A stretch of 64,000 nucleotides of DNA from NCBI GenBank assembly GCA_951812665.1, contig CATOST010000022.1, positions 24,191-88,190 on the forward strand. Reading direction: 5' to 3'. Positions 55,165 to 63,805 of this stretch are shown here, piece by piece. The DNA is from an uncultured Acidobacteriota bacterium. Its GTDB lineage: Bacteria > Acidobacteriota > UBA6911 > RPQK01 > JAJDTT01. A model generated the notes under the pieces. The model saw only the letters and a program-made list of their open reading frames with translations. It made no database searches and was not told the DNA's origin. The translations under genes were made by a program, and so were the position numbers. Numbering within the stretch: the stretch's first letter is position 1; every line of letters begins with the position of its first letter.

Positions 55165-57198
55165 ATGAGATTCCCACTGCTCCTTCTCTTTTTCCTTCCT
55201 CCCACGTTGGCCTCCGTGCAGAACACCGAGGAGGTGGGCGCGATCCTCCAACTGCCGGTTCAATCTCCCGAGACAGTCGAGTTCCAGCTACGCCAGTACC
55301 TGATGGAACGGGTGCCTCCCCTGCCCACTCCTCGAAACGCCCAGGAATGGGAGACCGAAGCTCGGGAAATGAGAGAGCGCGTCCTGAAAGACGTGATCTT
55401 CCACGGTTGGCCTCCCCGCTGGGTGGAAGCAGAGCCCAAGTTCGAAGATCTGGGAATCATCGCCTCGGGGAAGGGCTACCGGCTGCGCGGACTTCGCTAC
55501 GAGATCATCCCCGGTTTCCAGACGACGGCCCTCCTCTATGAGCCGGAGAACCTGATCGGGAAGGTCCCCGCCATCGTCAATGTGAACGGCCACACGCCCG
55601 TCGGCAACGCCACCGGTTACAAGCAGATACGGTGCATCAACTACGCACTGCGGGGCATGCTGGCCCTGAGCCTGGAATGGTTCAACTGCGGGGAACTGCA
55701 CCTGACCGGGAACGACCACTGGTTCGGTGGCCACCTGAATCTGGCGGGCGTGAGTTCCACCGGCCTCTTCTACCTGGCCATGCGCAAGGGCCTGGACTAC
55801 CTGGAACGTCACCCTCATGTCGACCGGGACCGCCTGGGGGTCACGGGACTGTCCGGGGGAGCCTGGCAGACCGGGGTCTTGAGCGGACTGGATGAACGGG
55901 TGGCCGCCGCTGCTCCGGTCTCGGGGTATTTCGCCTTCCTCTCGGCGATCGAGCGGAATGCCGATGTGGGGGACATGGAGTATAACCCGCCCGACCTGGG
56001 CATCGATTACACCCATCTCACCGCCCTGCGGGCGCCGCGGCCCACCTTGCTGATGTTCTCCGCCGAGGACAACTACTACGTGGGCCGGGCGGTCCTCACC
56101 AAACCCTATCTTTACGACCAGATCCTGCCCTTCTTCGAGTTGTTCGCGAAGAAGGACGTCTTTGAATGGCACGAGAACACGGACCCAGGAACGCACAACT
56201 ACGAGTTGGACAATCGCCAGCAGTCCTATCGCTTCTTCAGTCGCCACTTCGGATTGCCCGTGCAGGCGGACGAGATCCCGGTGGAAGGAGAGGTCAAGAC
56301 CGCCCAAGAGCTGAAGCTGGGAATCCCGGAGGACAATCTCACCATCCTGGCTCTGGCGCGAAAGCTGGCAGGGGAGATCGAACACGGGACACCACCCGGC
56401 AATCTGGAGGAGAAGCGGGCCTGGATCGGACGCAAGAGACAACGGCTCCAGGAACTGGTGCGGTATCGCTCTCGGAGCGTCAAACACCCCTGGGGCGTGG
56501 CCAATACCAAGAGAAAGGGACTCGAGAGCGTCTCCTACCGTCTCCAATTCGACAACGATCTCAGCGCCTCGGCGATCTGGCTGAAGGCGATTGCCAGCCC
56601 CCCGGATGCTCCCGCAACGATCGCCCTGCACGACCGGGGTTATTCGGCGGCGGCGTCACAGGTTTCCGGTCTCTTGGAACAAGGTCGTCAGGTCCTGGCG
56701 CTGGATCTCATCTTCACAGGCAACGCCGCTCCCGAAGGCCCGTTGAGGCCCGAGGGTTCACGAGCCAACGATCCTGCCTTGAATCAACTTCTGGAGGAGA
56801 GCAAGAACAAGTCGATGGCCTCCTGGATGGTCAGCCGGCCACCGTCGGCTTTGTACGGACAACTGCTGGCCCCCCTGGGAGAGCGCCCGCTCGGCATCAG
56901 AACCGCCCAACTGGTGGCCGCGGCCCGCTGGCTGGAAGAGACGGCGGGCCCCCGCCAGATCCGTTTGGAGAGCAGCGGCATCCGCAGTCAGGTGGTCGCC
57001 CTGATCGCCGCGGCCCTGAAACCCGAGTTGTTTTCGCGGATCCGGATTCACCAGGGGATGGACAGCCTGAGCCATTTGTACGCCGTTCCCGTCACCTATC
57101 AGCAGGCTCCCGGCCTCTTTTGCCGGGATCTCTACAAGGAGTTCGACCTGGGTCAACTCGAGGTTCTGGCCCAGCCCACGGTGATTATTCATGATTGA
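55165..57198 (+). CDS. Secreted alpha/beta hydrolase, acetylxylan-esterase-like
   Basis: 677 residues from the ATG at 55165 (an ATG at 55153 adds four). Signal peptide MRFPLLLLFFLPPTLASVQ. The alpha/beta-hydrolase core has the nucleophile elbow VTGLSGGAWQTG (Ser230), IVNVNGHTPVG (oxyanion area) and SAEDNYYVGRAV with later EWHENTDPGTHNYELDNRQQ carrying a candidate His. The fold resembles acetylxylan esterases and glucuronoyl-esterase-like CE15 members. The C-terminal ~270 residues form a second, poorly known alpha/beta-like domain (TIALHDRGYSAAASQVSGLL). A carbohydrate-ester substrate is likely but not shown; it stands between a lipoprotein and a sulfatase. Confidence 0.78.
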   Translation: MRFPLLLLFFLPPTLASVQNTEEVGAILQLPVQSPETVEFQLRQYLMERVPPLPTPRNAQEWETEAREMRERVLKDVIFHGWPPRWVEAEPKFEDLGIIASGKGYRLRGLRYEIIPGFQTTALLYEPENLIGKVPAIVNVNGHTPVGNATGYKQIRCINYALRGMLALSLEWFNCGELHLTGNDHWFGGHLNLAGVSSTGLFYLAMRKGLDYLERHPHVDRDRLGVTGLSGGAWQTGVLSGLDERVAAAAPVSGYFAFLSAIERNADVGDMEYNPPDLGIDYTHLTALRAPRPTLLMFSAEDNYYVGRAVLTKPYLYDQILPFFELFAKKDVFEWHENTDPGTHNYELDNRQQSYRFFSRHFGLPVQADEIPVEGEVKTAQELKLGIPEDNLTILALARKLAGEIEHGTPPGNLEEKRAWIGRKRQRLQELVRYRSRSVKHPWGVANTKRKGLESVSYRLQFDNDLSASAIWLKAIASPPDAPATIALHDRGYSAAASQVSGLLEQGRQVLALDLIFTGNAAPEGPLRPEGSRANDPALNQLLEESKNKSMASWMVSRPPSALYGQLLAPLGERPLGIRTAQLVAAARWLEETAGPRQIRLESSGIRSQVVALIAAALKPELFSRIRIHQGMDSLSHLYAVPVTYQQAPGLFCRDLYKEFDLGQLEVLAQPTVIIHD

Positions 57199-57202
57199 AA
57201 TA

Positions 57203-57273
57203 GGAGCGGGGGTTTGTAACCCCCGATTCCGGGTCGTTGACGAAGACGGGGGGACAAGAATGTCCCCCCTCCC
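57203..57273. repeat. Two different hairpin repeats between the esterase and sulfatase
   Basis: GGGGG-TTTGTAA-CCCCC inside AGGAGC...GATTCC (57203-57230) and GGGGGGACA-AGAA-TGTCCCCCC followed by TCCC (57248-57273). The first type recurs at 61345-61375, the second is like 29301-29322. Could serve as a transcription stop after the esterase. Confidence 0.7.
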
Positions 57274-57354
57274 AGGGTACCTGCATTTGTGTTTCTAGGA
57301 ATGTCAAAAAGTGGATAGGCGCCTCAGTCGGTCCCTTTCGACGGTCACGGAGAG

Positions 57355-59139
57355 ATGCGAATGCGTCACCTGATCATTGCACTGTTCCTCCTGGCGCCCG
57401 GCGGGGTCTCAGCGCAGAACCGTCCCAACGTGATCCTGATCCTGACCGACGACCAAGGCTACGGCGACCTGGGCAGCCAGGGCAATCCTTTCATCGAGAC
57501 GCCGCATCTCGACCGGTTCTACACCGAAAGTGTTCGCCTCACGGATTTCCATGTCGACCCGGTCTGCACGCCGACCCGGGCGGCGTTGTTGACGGGGCGT
57601 TACTCCATTCGTACCGGGGCCTGGCGGACGGGGGCCGGGCGGGCCTTCCTGCGACGGGACGAGGTCACCCTGGCCGACGTCTTTGCGGCGGAGGGCTATC
57701 GGACCGGCATGTTCGGCAAATGGCACCTGGGCGACAACTATCCCTACCGGCCGCACGACCGCGGCTTCCAAGAGGCCGTGTGGCACCGCCATGGCGCCAT
57801 CGGGATGTCAGGGGATGCCTGGGGGAACGACTACTTCGACGACATCTACCAGCGGAATGGGGAGCGTGAGCAATTCACCGGATACTGCACCGACGTCTTC
57901 TTCGACGAAGCCTTCAAGTTCATGGAGGCGAACCGGGACAGGCCCTTTTTCGTCTACCTGTCGACCAACGCACCGCACAATCCCTACATCGTGGCGGACC
58001 GGTATTCCGCTCCCTATCGGAGGATGGGACTGTCTGCCCCGCTGGCCGACTTCATGGGGATGGTCACCAACATCGATGAGAACGTGGGACGGTTGCTGGG
58101 GAAACTGAAAGAGTGGGATCTGGAAGAGAACACCATCCTGATCTTCATGACCGATAACGGCGCCCTCGGCGGCATCCGAATGGAAAAGGGAGATTCAGAC
58201 GGTTTCCCGCTGGAGCCATGGAACCGCTTCGGGGCCAACCTGCGGGGACGAAAGGGATCGCCTTACGAAGGCGGCCACCGGGTCCCCTTTTTCATACGCT
58301 GGCCCCAGGGCGGGCTGGGTGGAGGACGGGATCTCGCGGGACTGACGTCTCACATCGACCTGATACCGACGTTGTTGGAGTTTTGCAGCGTGGAACGTCC
58401 TTCGCGGGTCAGATTCGACGGCATCAGCTTGGCATCGCTTCTCCAGGGCCAAGCCTCGGCCAGGGAACGGACGCTATTCGTCGCGCACCTGGGCGGCAGC
58501 TACGCGAATCCAACTTTCGAGTTGCTCCCCTACGACATCTCCGCCGTTTTGAAGCCCCGCTGGCGCCTTGTCTTTGGCAAGGAGCTGTACGACATCACCC
58601 GCGACCCCATGCAGAGAGAGAATGTTGCCGATCGCTATCCGCAAGTCGTGAGGGATTTGAGGAAAGAACACGACCGCTGGTTTTCCGACGTCACCCGGCG
58701 GATATCCGAACCCTGCCGGATCGTCCTGGGCGACCCGGCGGAAAACCCCGTGCGCCTGAATCTGCAGGACTGGTACATGTCGAAAGGGAATGCGCCCTGG
58801 TATCAGAGGCCTTTTGGGCCGTATGCGCATGTCAGCAGTACCCCGGCGCCCTATGTGAACGGAAAATGGATGGTCGAGATCGCGCGATCCGGCCGCTATG
58901 AGATCGCGCTCCGGCAACTTCCCAGGGAGGCGGACTTTGCGATCCAGGCCGTCGAGGCTCGGCTCAAGATTGGCCAAGTGGACAAGATGCGGGCGGTTCC
59001 CTATGGCGCCACGGCCGTGAAATATACGGTGGAACTCAATTCAGGGCCACAGTCCATTCAGACGTGGTTTACGGAGGCCGGCGGAAAGTCGCGCGGCGCA
59101 TTTTACGTTGAGGTCCGGCGGATGGGAAACCCGGGATGA
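57355..59139 (+). CDS. Secreted sulfatase (arylsulfatase family, Cys-type)
   Basis: 594 residues; ATG at 57355 follows GGAGAG, with an in-frame ATG two codons on. Signal peptide MRMRHLIIALFLLAPGGVSA. Family S1 sulfatase: metal-binding Asp pair in LILTDDQGYGDLG, the formylglycine motif VCTPTRAALLTGRY with Cys71 as the residue converted to formylglycine, FGKWHLGDN, and metal-site DNGALGG. The last ~100 residues form a beta-rich add-on domain. It removes sulfate from an ester, probably on a polysaccharide. The formylglycine-generating enzyme is not in the window. It follows the esterase on the same strand, separated by hairpins. Confidence 0.9.
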   Translation: MRMRHLIIALFLLAPGGVSAQNRPNVILILTDDQGYGDLGSQGNPFIETPHLDRFYTESVRLTDFHVDPVCTPTRAALLTGRYSIRTGAWRTGAGRAFLRRDEVTLADVFAAEGYRTGMFGKWHLGDNYPYRPHDRGFQEAVWHRHGAIGMSGDAWGNDYFDDIYQRNGEREQFTGYCTDVFFDEAFKFMEANRDRPFFVYLSTNAPHNPYIVADRYSAPYRRMGLSAPLADFMGMVTNIDENVGRLLGKLKEWDLEENTILIFMTDNGALGGIRMEKGDSDGFPLEPWNRFGANLRGRKGSPYEGGHRVPFFIRWPQGGLGGGRDLAGLTSHIDLIPTLLEFCSVERPSRVRFDGISLASLLQGQASARERTLFVAHLGGSYANPTFELLPYDISAVLKPRWRLVFGKELYDITRDPMQRENVADRYPQVVRDLRKEHDRWFSDVTRRISEPCRIVLGDPAENPVRLNLQDWYMSKGNAPWYQRPFGPYAHVSSTPAPYVNGKWMVEIARSGRYEIALRQLPREADFAIQAVEARLKIGQVDKMRAVPYGATAVKYTVELNSGPQSIQTWFTEAGGKSRGAFYVEVRRMGNPG

Positions 59140-59182
59140 CGTGGATGAAGTCTTCCCGATTGATCCCTTGAGAGCGGGTCGA

Positions 59183-61212
59183 TCACGACCTCCCCTCCCC
59201 GTTCCCGCTTCTGGACTTCCCCGCACCCAGCAGAAAATCGATCTCGTCACTCAGCTTCTGCGTCAGGTCCACCTTCGAATCGAACCCCACGTGGCGGTAC
59301 TGAATCCGGCCCTCCCGGCCGATGAGCACGATCGTCGGCAACGCGGACACGCCGAAATCGTCGTCGACCTCGACGTCTCTGGCGACTGGAAAATCGTATT
59401 CGTTCTTCTTCATGAACCTGCGGACCACGTCCTCATCCTCGTCCACGCTGACGGCGAGGAAGACGACTTCGGGCCGGTCCGCCCATCGATCGACCGTCGC
59501 CTGGAACTGGGGAAGTTCCTGGACACACGGTCCGCACCACGTGGCCCAGAAGTCGAGGACCACGACCTTGCCCTTGAGTTCCGCCGACCGGACGCTTTCG
59601 CCCCCCAGAGTCTCCAGACTGAATTCCGGAGCCTCACCCGAGGCAAGCCCACGCGCCCGCAGTATTGCCTCATCCAGACCCAGCGCGGTCGGCGCGCTGA
59701 CTGCTACGCTTCCTTCGGTCTTGGCCTGAGTCACATGGTCGAGGACGTACTGGTTCAGGCCTTCAATTGAACCGTGCACCTTTGCGAACAGGGATTCCAA
59801 CGGCTTCCGAGCGGGGTCGTGCAGATAGTCAATCAGGGAACTGGCGTAATGTTTCAGTGCTTCCCGGTGCTGCCCGGTGGCTTCGTAGGCGGCGGCAAGC
59901 TCAAAATGGATGAGGTTCCCCAGACGGTCCCAGATGCCCACCACGGGTAATAGCACCTCGACCGCTTCCTGATACTTCCGTGCCTTGTTCAGGAGTTCGC
60001 CCAACTCGTAAGAAACCCCGGCTCGCACGTTTCCGCCCACTTCTTCCAGCAGTTCCCGGCTCGGCTTCCGGCTGGTGAAGAGAACGGTTCCGTGGACACT
60101 TTCCGGGTTCGCGAAATCGAGTGCCCGTTCGAGGAACCGGATTGCGAGCTCCGTCTGTCCCTCTTTCTCGTAGTGGTCCGCGACGTGCGTATACGCCATC
60201 GGATTCGGATATCCCGATTCCAAGAGCTCCTCTACCAGTCGTGCTTCCTTCTCAGCCTCTTCGGCCTTCCAGTAAAGATCGAACAAGGCTTGGTAGGCGT
60301 AATTTTTGAGCCTCTTGTCATCCGAGATTTCCTCTTTCTCCAGGCACTCCCGGGCGAGGGCTTCCGCCTTTTTCGAGTCCGTTTCCACGTAGTGTTCCAG
60401 GAGGTTGTCGTAGACGTGCACAATATTGGGGCCCGAGGGGTAGTCTTCGATGAAGCGATGCCAGAGCCGGACTTTCTCGTCCTGGTCCTCCACGGAATCC
60501 GCCATCTCGTATAGGGCGAAGGCCCCAGCGCGGGGATCGGATCTGAACCGCTCATAGATTTGCCGCAAGAGACTCGCGGCCTCGCTTTCCCGCTCGGCTT
60601 TCTTGTAGGCGTCTCTAAGTCGCCAATAGCCGCGGGCGACGTCCGGCAACTCCGAGATCATCTTCCGGTAGGCTGAAATTTCGTCTTCCCGGTGGCCCAT
60701 GAGACCGTAAGTTCGCGCCAATCCCCGATGGCCGAGCTCGCTCGCCGGGTCGCGTTCCAGGACGCTCTGGTAGTTCGTGATTGGCCTCGTCGAAGGACCG
60801 GCGATTTTCCAGCAACTCAGCCAGACCCAGATACCCCCAGGGGGAGCTGGGATCCAACTCGATGGCCTTTTCGTAATGGGTCTGCTTCGTGTCGCCCTCG
60901 GTGACTTCGCCCAGCAGGTAGTGGAACACTTCGCTGTCCGGATTCGCCTTGACGCGCTCTTCGTATTCCTGACGCAGCCGGGTCCTTGTCCTCAATGAGA
61001 CGGATGATCTCCCGGTGCGCTTCTGTGAACTCCGGATCGTGCTCGACCGCTTGCCGGAAAAGTTCCAGCTTTCGACCGACGTCATCGCCCCGATCGAGAG
61101 AGATCGCCTCCTGATAGAGCTTGCGGGCCGTTTCCGGATCGGGAGCGATTGGGCCCGTGCAGGATGAGCCGATGACGAGAAGAGAGCAGCAGAAAACCTG
61201 GATCAGTCTCAT
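59183..61212 (-). pseudogene. TPR lipoprotein with C-terminal TlpA-type thioredoxin domain, two frameshifts
   Basis: One gene read in three frames. It starts at 61212 (MRLIQVFCCSLLVIGSSC, lipoprotein-like leader) and runs to about 61000 (RLIEDKDPA). It then shifts to LRQEYEERVKANPDSEVF down to about 60775 (RRSFDEA) and shifts again to NYQSVLERDPASELGHRG, continuing to 59183. The long third part holds TPR-like helices followed by the thioredoxin fold with VVLDFWATWCGPCVQELPQF (redox C-x2-C) and a cis-Pro loop (GVSALPTIVLIG). The joins at about 60993 and 60770 are single-base gains or losses with the protein pattern continuous across them, so assembly error is as likely as a real lesion. If intact it would be a periplasmic thiol reductase of ~670 residues. 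Divergent from the 61.8-kb membrane pair. Confidence 0.8.
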
Positions 61213-61775
61213 GGCAGACCTCCGTCGCAGTCTGTGGCGCCAGTCCTGGGAAGGCGGGAACCGGCACATGAATCAGTCCAAGATAGCACTAAAGAAGTGG
61301 GGACGTAACCAATTGAAGGATTGGAGTTTCCAGTGAGACGATCGTTAGGAGCGGGGGTTTTCCTACCCCCGCTCCAGGTGGCATAGGGGGACCGGAATTC
61401 CCCCTAACTGTTCCCTTTCCCTGAGAAATTTCGAGCTTGGAGCACGCGAGCGAAAACGTGACTGTCCCCATTTCCCGCGCTCGCTCAAGGTGAATACGGC
61501 GCTACTCAATTCTTACGGCGGGGTGACGGCTACTATGAAGCGGGCCATCGAGCTGCAACCAGCGGCGGAAGGTCGCTCCTTGCGGGTACCGATCGACTTT
61601 GCATTCCTCCTAGACCAGCGGGGTCGGCACCCCGACCAAGACCCGGCTTGTTAATGCCAAAGTAGGGATGATTCACACCACATGAGGCCCCGCTGGTCTG
61701 TCTAGTTTGTACGAAATCGGTCTGATAAATTCTCAAGCAATTCTGCTCAAGCTCGACTATGAAAGGAGCGGGTCG
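61213..61775. other. Intergenic stretch with repeats and nested inverted repeats, no gene
   Basis: Between the TPR-TlpA gene and the membrane pair. It holds hairpins at 61345-61375 (AGGAGCGGGGG-TTTTCCTA-CCCCCGCTCC) and 61385-61405 (AGGGGGA-CCGGAAT-TCCCCCT), a REP-like copy at 61452-61480, and nested inverted repeats at 61612-61699 with 12-bp arms AGACCAGCGGGG/CCCCGCTGGTCT around a 6-bp hairpin (GGTCGG/CCGACC). No coding signal seen. Confidence 0.6.
61452..61480. repeat. REP-like AACGTGACTGTCCCC repeat, copy 1
   Basis: GAAAACGTGACTGTCCCC followed by ATTTCCCGCG. A second copy with a doubled tail (CCCCATTTCCCG twice) lies at 62527-62571 and a diverged one at 63721-63750. This motif resembles the repetitive sequence associated with REP-linked Y1 transposases in other bacteria; no such transposase is seen here. 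Confidence 0.5.
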
Positions 61776-62153
61776 ATGGACTGGGACCGCATCGAGTCGA
61801 GGGACTTAGTCAACATTGGGATGCTTGTGCTAGTGGCCACAATCGCTCTAGCCGCGTTGGCATGGTATGCGTTCTACCACGGCTGGGGCGAGAACCACGA
61901 CATGATGTTCGCCTACGATAGGCTTTGCGCCAACCTTAGCCTGGGGCTGATTACAATGGCGATAACGTGCCTTGTGGACGCTCGCCGGTGCCTCAAGGCT
62001 GAGGAGGCAGCGCGTGTGTTCGATCTCGACCGTGCAGACGCTCTGTTGAGCAGGGTTCAGATGTTTACAAAAAAGGCTGATCTGATCAGGAAGGAATATG
62101 GGGTGCCTCGTTCATCTGATCCATCTAGGCCGTTGGGTTTGGGCCGTAAATGA
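61776..62153 (+). CDS. Small membrane protein, unrecognised
   Basis: 125 residues from the ATG at 61776, with AAAGGAG 8 nt upstream. Two predicted membrane helices: LVNIGMLVLVATIALAALAW and LSLGLITMAITCLVDARRC. The C-terminal third is charged and helical (DLDRADALLSRVQMFTKKAD). GC content and codon use appear lower than in flanking genes. No family recognised. Followed after 9 nt by a second small membrane protein, so a two-gene unit. Confidence 0.55.
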   Translation: MDWDRIESRDLVNIGMLVLVATIALAALAWYAFYHGWGENHDMMFAYDRLCANLSLGLITMAITCLVDARRCLKAEEAARVFDLDRADALLSRVQMFTKKADLIRKEYGVPRSSDPSRPLGLGRK

Positions 62154-62162
62154 TCTAACCCC

Positions 62163-62405
62163 ATGAACCATCCTCACTACCTCCTATCCGGTACCGCAGA
62201 CAGCGACACGGCGGACCTCATCCTGTCCGCTCTCGTGTTTGGGGCGATCACTGTCGGGATGATGCTCCTGATGGACAAGATCAAGCCACGGGAGCCTAGG
62301 TGGCCCCGGCCTGGACACACCGTAAGGGATCTTACCTTGGGCTGGCTTGGAGGCGCGGGTGGCTATCTCGTGGCTCAGTTGCTCTTGAATCAGGCGGGGT
62401 GTTAA
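62163..62405 (+). CDS. Small membrane protein, unrecognised, partner of 61776
   Basis: 80 residues, two hydrophobic segments (LILSALVFGAITVGMMLLMD and GWLGGAGGYLVAQLLLN) around a proline-rich loop (KPREPRWPRPGHTV). Not recognised. It follows the other small membrane protein closely, and a stem-loop at 62447-62481 may end the transcript. Confidence 0.5.
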   Translation: MNHPHYLLSGTADSDTADLILSALVFGAITVGMMLLMDKIKPREPRWPRPGHTVRDLTLGWLGGAGGYLVAQLLLNQAGC

Positions 62406-62446
62406 GGGTACCTATGGGAATCAACCACGTGGAACTCCTGACGCTG

Positions 62447-62481
62447 AATTGGAGGCCGGTTCCTCTGTCCGGCCGGTAATT
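62447..62481 (+). terminator. Possible terminator stem-loop after the small membrane pair
   Basis: GGCCGG/CCGGCC 6-bp core with an outer AATT/AATT pair, loop of about 9 nt, starting 42 nt after the stop of the 80-residue gene. No T-run, so moderate at best. The remainder of 62406-62669 contains the REP-like copy at 62527-62571 and nothing else seen. Confidence 0.35.
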
Positions 62482-62526
62482 GACAGAATTCTTGAGGCGA
62501 TTTCCCGGCGGTCGCCCCCAATGGGA

Positions 62527-62571
62527 GCGAGAACGTGACTGTCCCCATTTCCCGTGTCCCCATTTCCCGCG
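62527..62571. repeat. REP-like AACGTGACTGTCCCC repeat, copy 2
   Basis: GCGAGAACGTGACTGTCCCC then ATTTCCCG and a second CCCCATTTCCCG. See copy 1 at 61452. Confidence 0.5.
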
Positions 62572-62669
62572 AATAGAGAAGGCGACTGCTGCCTACTCTC
62601 CAACCGCTTGCAGATCCCCGTCAGATGAAGACGCCAGACCGAGATAGGTTGGCGATCACGATTTGCCGA

Positions 62670-63128
62670 TCATAGAATCGCGTTCAAATCGTCAAGAAGT
62701 GCCCTCCGATCTACCATCTCCTGGACTTGATCGGCAAGACGTCTGGCCCTCGAGATCAGATCGTGTGCTGCCTGCCTTTCCCCATGCAACGCCTTGGCGC
62801 GTGCTCTCGCCTCGTAGCCGTAGGCGACATAGTAGGGAGGCAGACCGTTGTTCTCAGCGACCGCGATACATCGCTGCGCGAAGTATTCCGCACGCTTCGG
62901 AAGTCCTGCAACGGCGTAGACGCGAGCCAGCTGCCAAGTTCCAATTGCGATGTTCAATGGTGTGTGATCCTCAACCTGATTCCAATGCCAGAAGGAAGCA
63001 TGGGAGACGTGAATCATCTCTTCAGCTTCCCTGGCGGTGAGCTCCAGCTTACGCAGATATTCCCAAGTCTTGTTGAAGCAGGAAGCGGCCAACCCGCGGT
63101 GGGTCAGATTGTCTGATTGATCGTTCAT
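62670..63128 (-). CDS. Conserved helical (TPR-like) protein of unknown function
   Basis: 152 residues, no signal or membrane segment. Helical repeats with features such as CFNKTWEYLRKLELTAREAE, MIHVSHASFWHWNQVEDH and RCIAVAENNGLPPYYVAYGY. It resembles a family of ~150-residue conserved hypotheticals in actinobacteria and relatives in which the MIH-A-HAS-xxHW pattern is constant, recognised from memory. A weak ribosome site (GGAAA) precedes the start. Function unknown. Confidence 0.7.
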   Translation of the reverse strand: MNDQSDNLTHRGLAASCFNKTWEYLRKLELTAREAEEMIHVSHASFWHWNQVEDHTPLNIAIGTWQLARVYAVAGLPKRAEYFAQRCIAVAENNGLPPYYVAYGYEARARAKALHGERQAAHDLISRARRLADQVQEMVDRRALLDDLNAIL

Positions 63129-63293
63129 GTCGTTTCCGAGGCATGGAGGTGAAAAGTCTTTGTGTGTGTAATGCCGAGCGAGAACGGGTCTGTCTTCCTC
63201 TCTTGAGTGAACCCCTTTTCAAGCGCGGTGGCGTAACTCGGCGAGAGTTCGCCCGGTTTCCGCCTCTTCCTGCCCAAATAATTTCCGTGTGAT

Positions 63294-63665
63294 TCAGATC
63301 AGGTCGTCCACGTCGACGCCGAGTGCCTCGGCGAGAGCGGACAAGGTGCGAGCCGAGCCGGTGCGGACACCCCTTTCGATCTGCGACAGATAGAGTGGGT
63401 TGATCCCAGAGGCACCGGCCAACTGCTTCCGGGTCATTCCGCGATGGTCCCGGAATACTTTGACGGCGTTCTCCCCTGCCAGAAGGCGATCCGCCACCTC
63501 GATTGGAAAAGACTCTCCCCCCAAAGACTTGGCTTGATCGTAAAGCTCTTCGTCGGTCAGCCCCGCGGCAGCATCCATCATCGCCAAGCGAGTGTACTCC
63601 CGCCACGGTATTACGGAGAATTCCGGTTTCCCACTATCGTCGAGGATGACTTTCGGTTTGGTCAT
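63294..63665 (-). CDS. XRE-family helix-turn-helix protein (antitoxin-like)
   Basis: 123 residues from the ATG at 63665, which is preceded by AGGAGGGAGG 2-8 nt upstream; longer upstream frames cross the REP-like repeat and lack such a site. The N-terminal ~65 residues (MTKPKVILDDSGKPEFSVIP) look like a Phd-type or toxin-binding half; residues 68-121 are a Cro/C1 helix-turn-helix (MTRKQLAGASGINPLYLSQI, TLSALAEALGVDVDDLI). This arrangement is common in HigA/XRE antitoxins, yet no toxin is adjacent on this strand. It may regulate itself or the divergent DUF2332 gene 141 nt away. Confidence 0.75.
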   Translation of the reverse strand: MTKPKVILDDSGKPEFSVIPWREYTRLAMMDAAAGLTDEELYDQAKSLGGESFPIEVADRLLAGENAVKVFRDHRGMTRKQLAGASGINPLYLSQIERGVRTGSARTLSALAEALGVDVDDLI

Positions 63666-63720
63666 GGCCTCCCTCCTGGTCTTTGCAAATATCGCCGCGT
63701 CGACCGATGCGCACAACCCG

Positions 63721-63750
63721 GGAGAACGTGACTGTGCGTCCCCTTTTCGG
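63721..63750. repeat. REP-like repeat, diverged copy 3
   Basis: GGAGAACGTGACTGTGCGTC then CCCTTTTCGG in the divergent region between the XRE gene and the DUF2332 gene. Weaker match than copies 1 and 2. Confidence 0.35.
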
Positions 63751-63805
63751 AATCGCTCCTCGCGGCGGCGAGCACGGCCACAAACCAAGGCGTACAGTAG
63801 GATAG

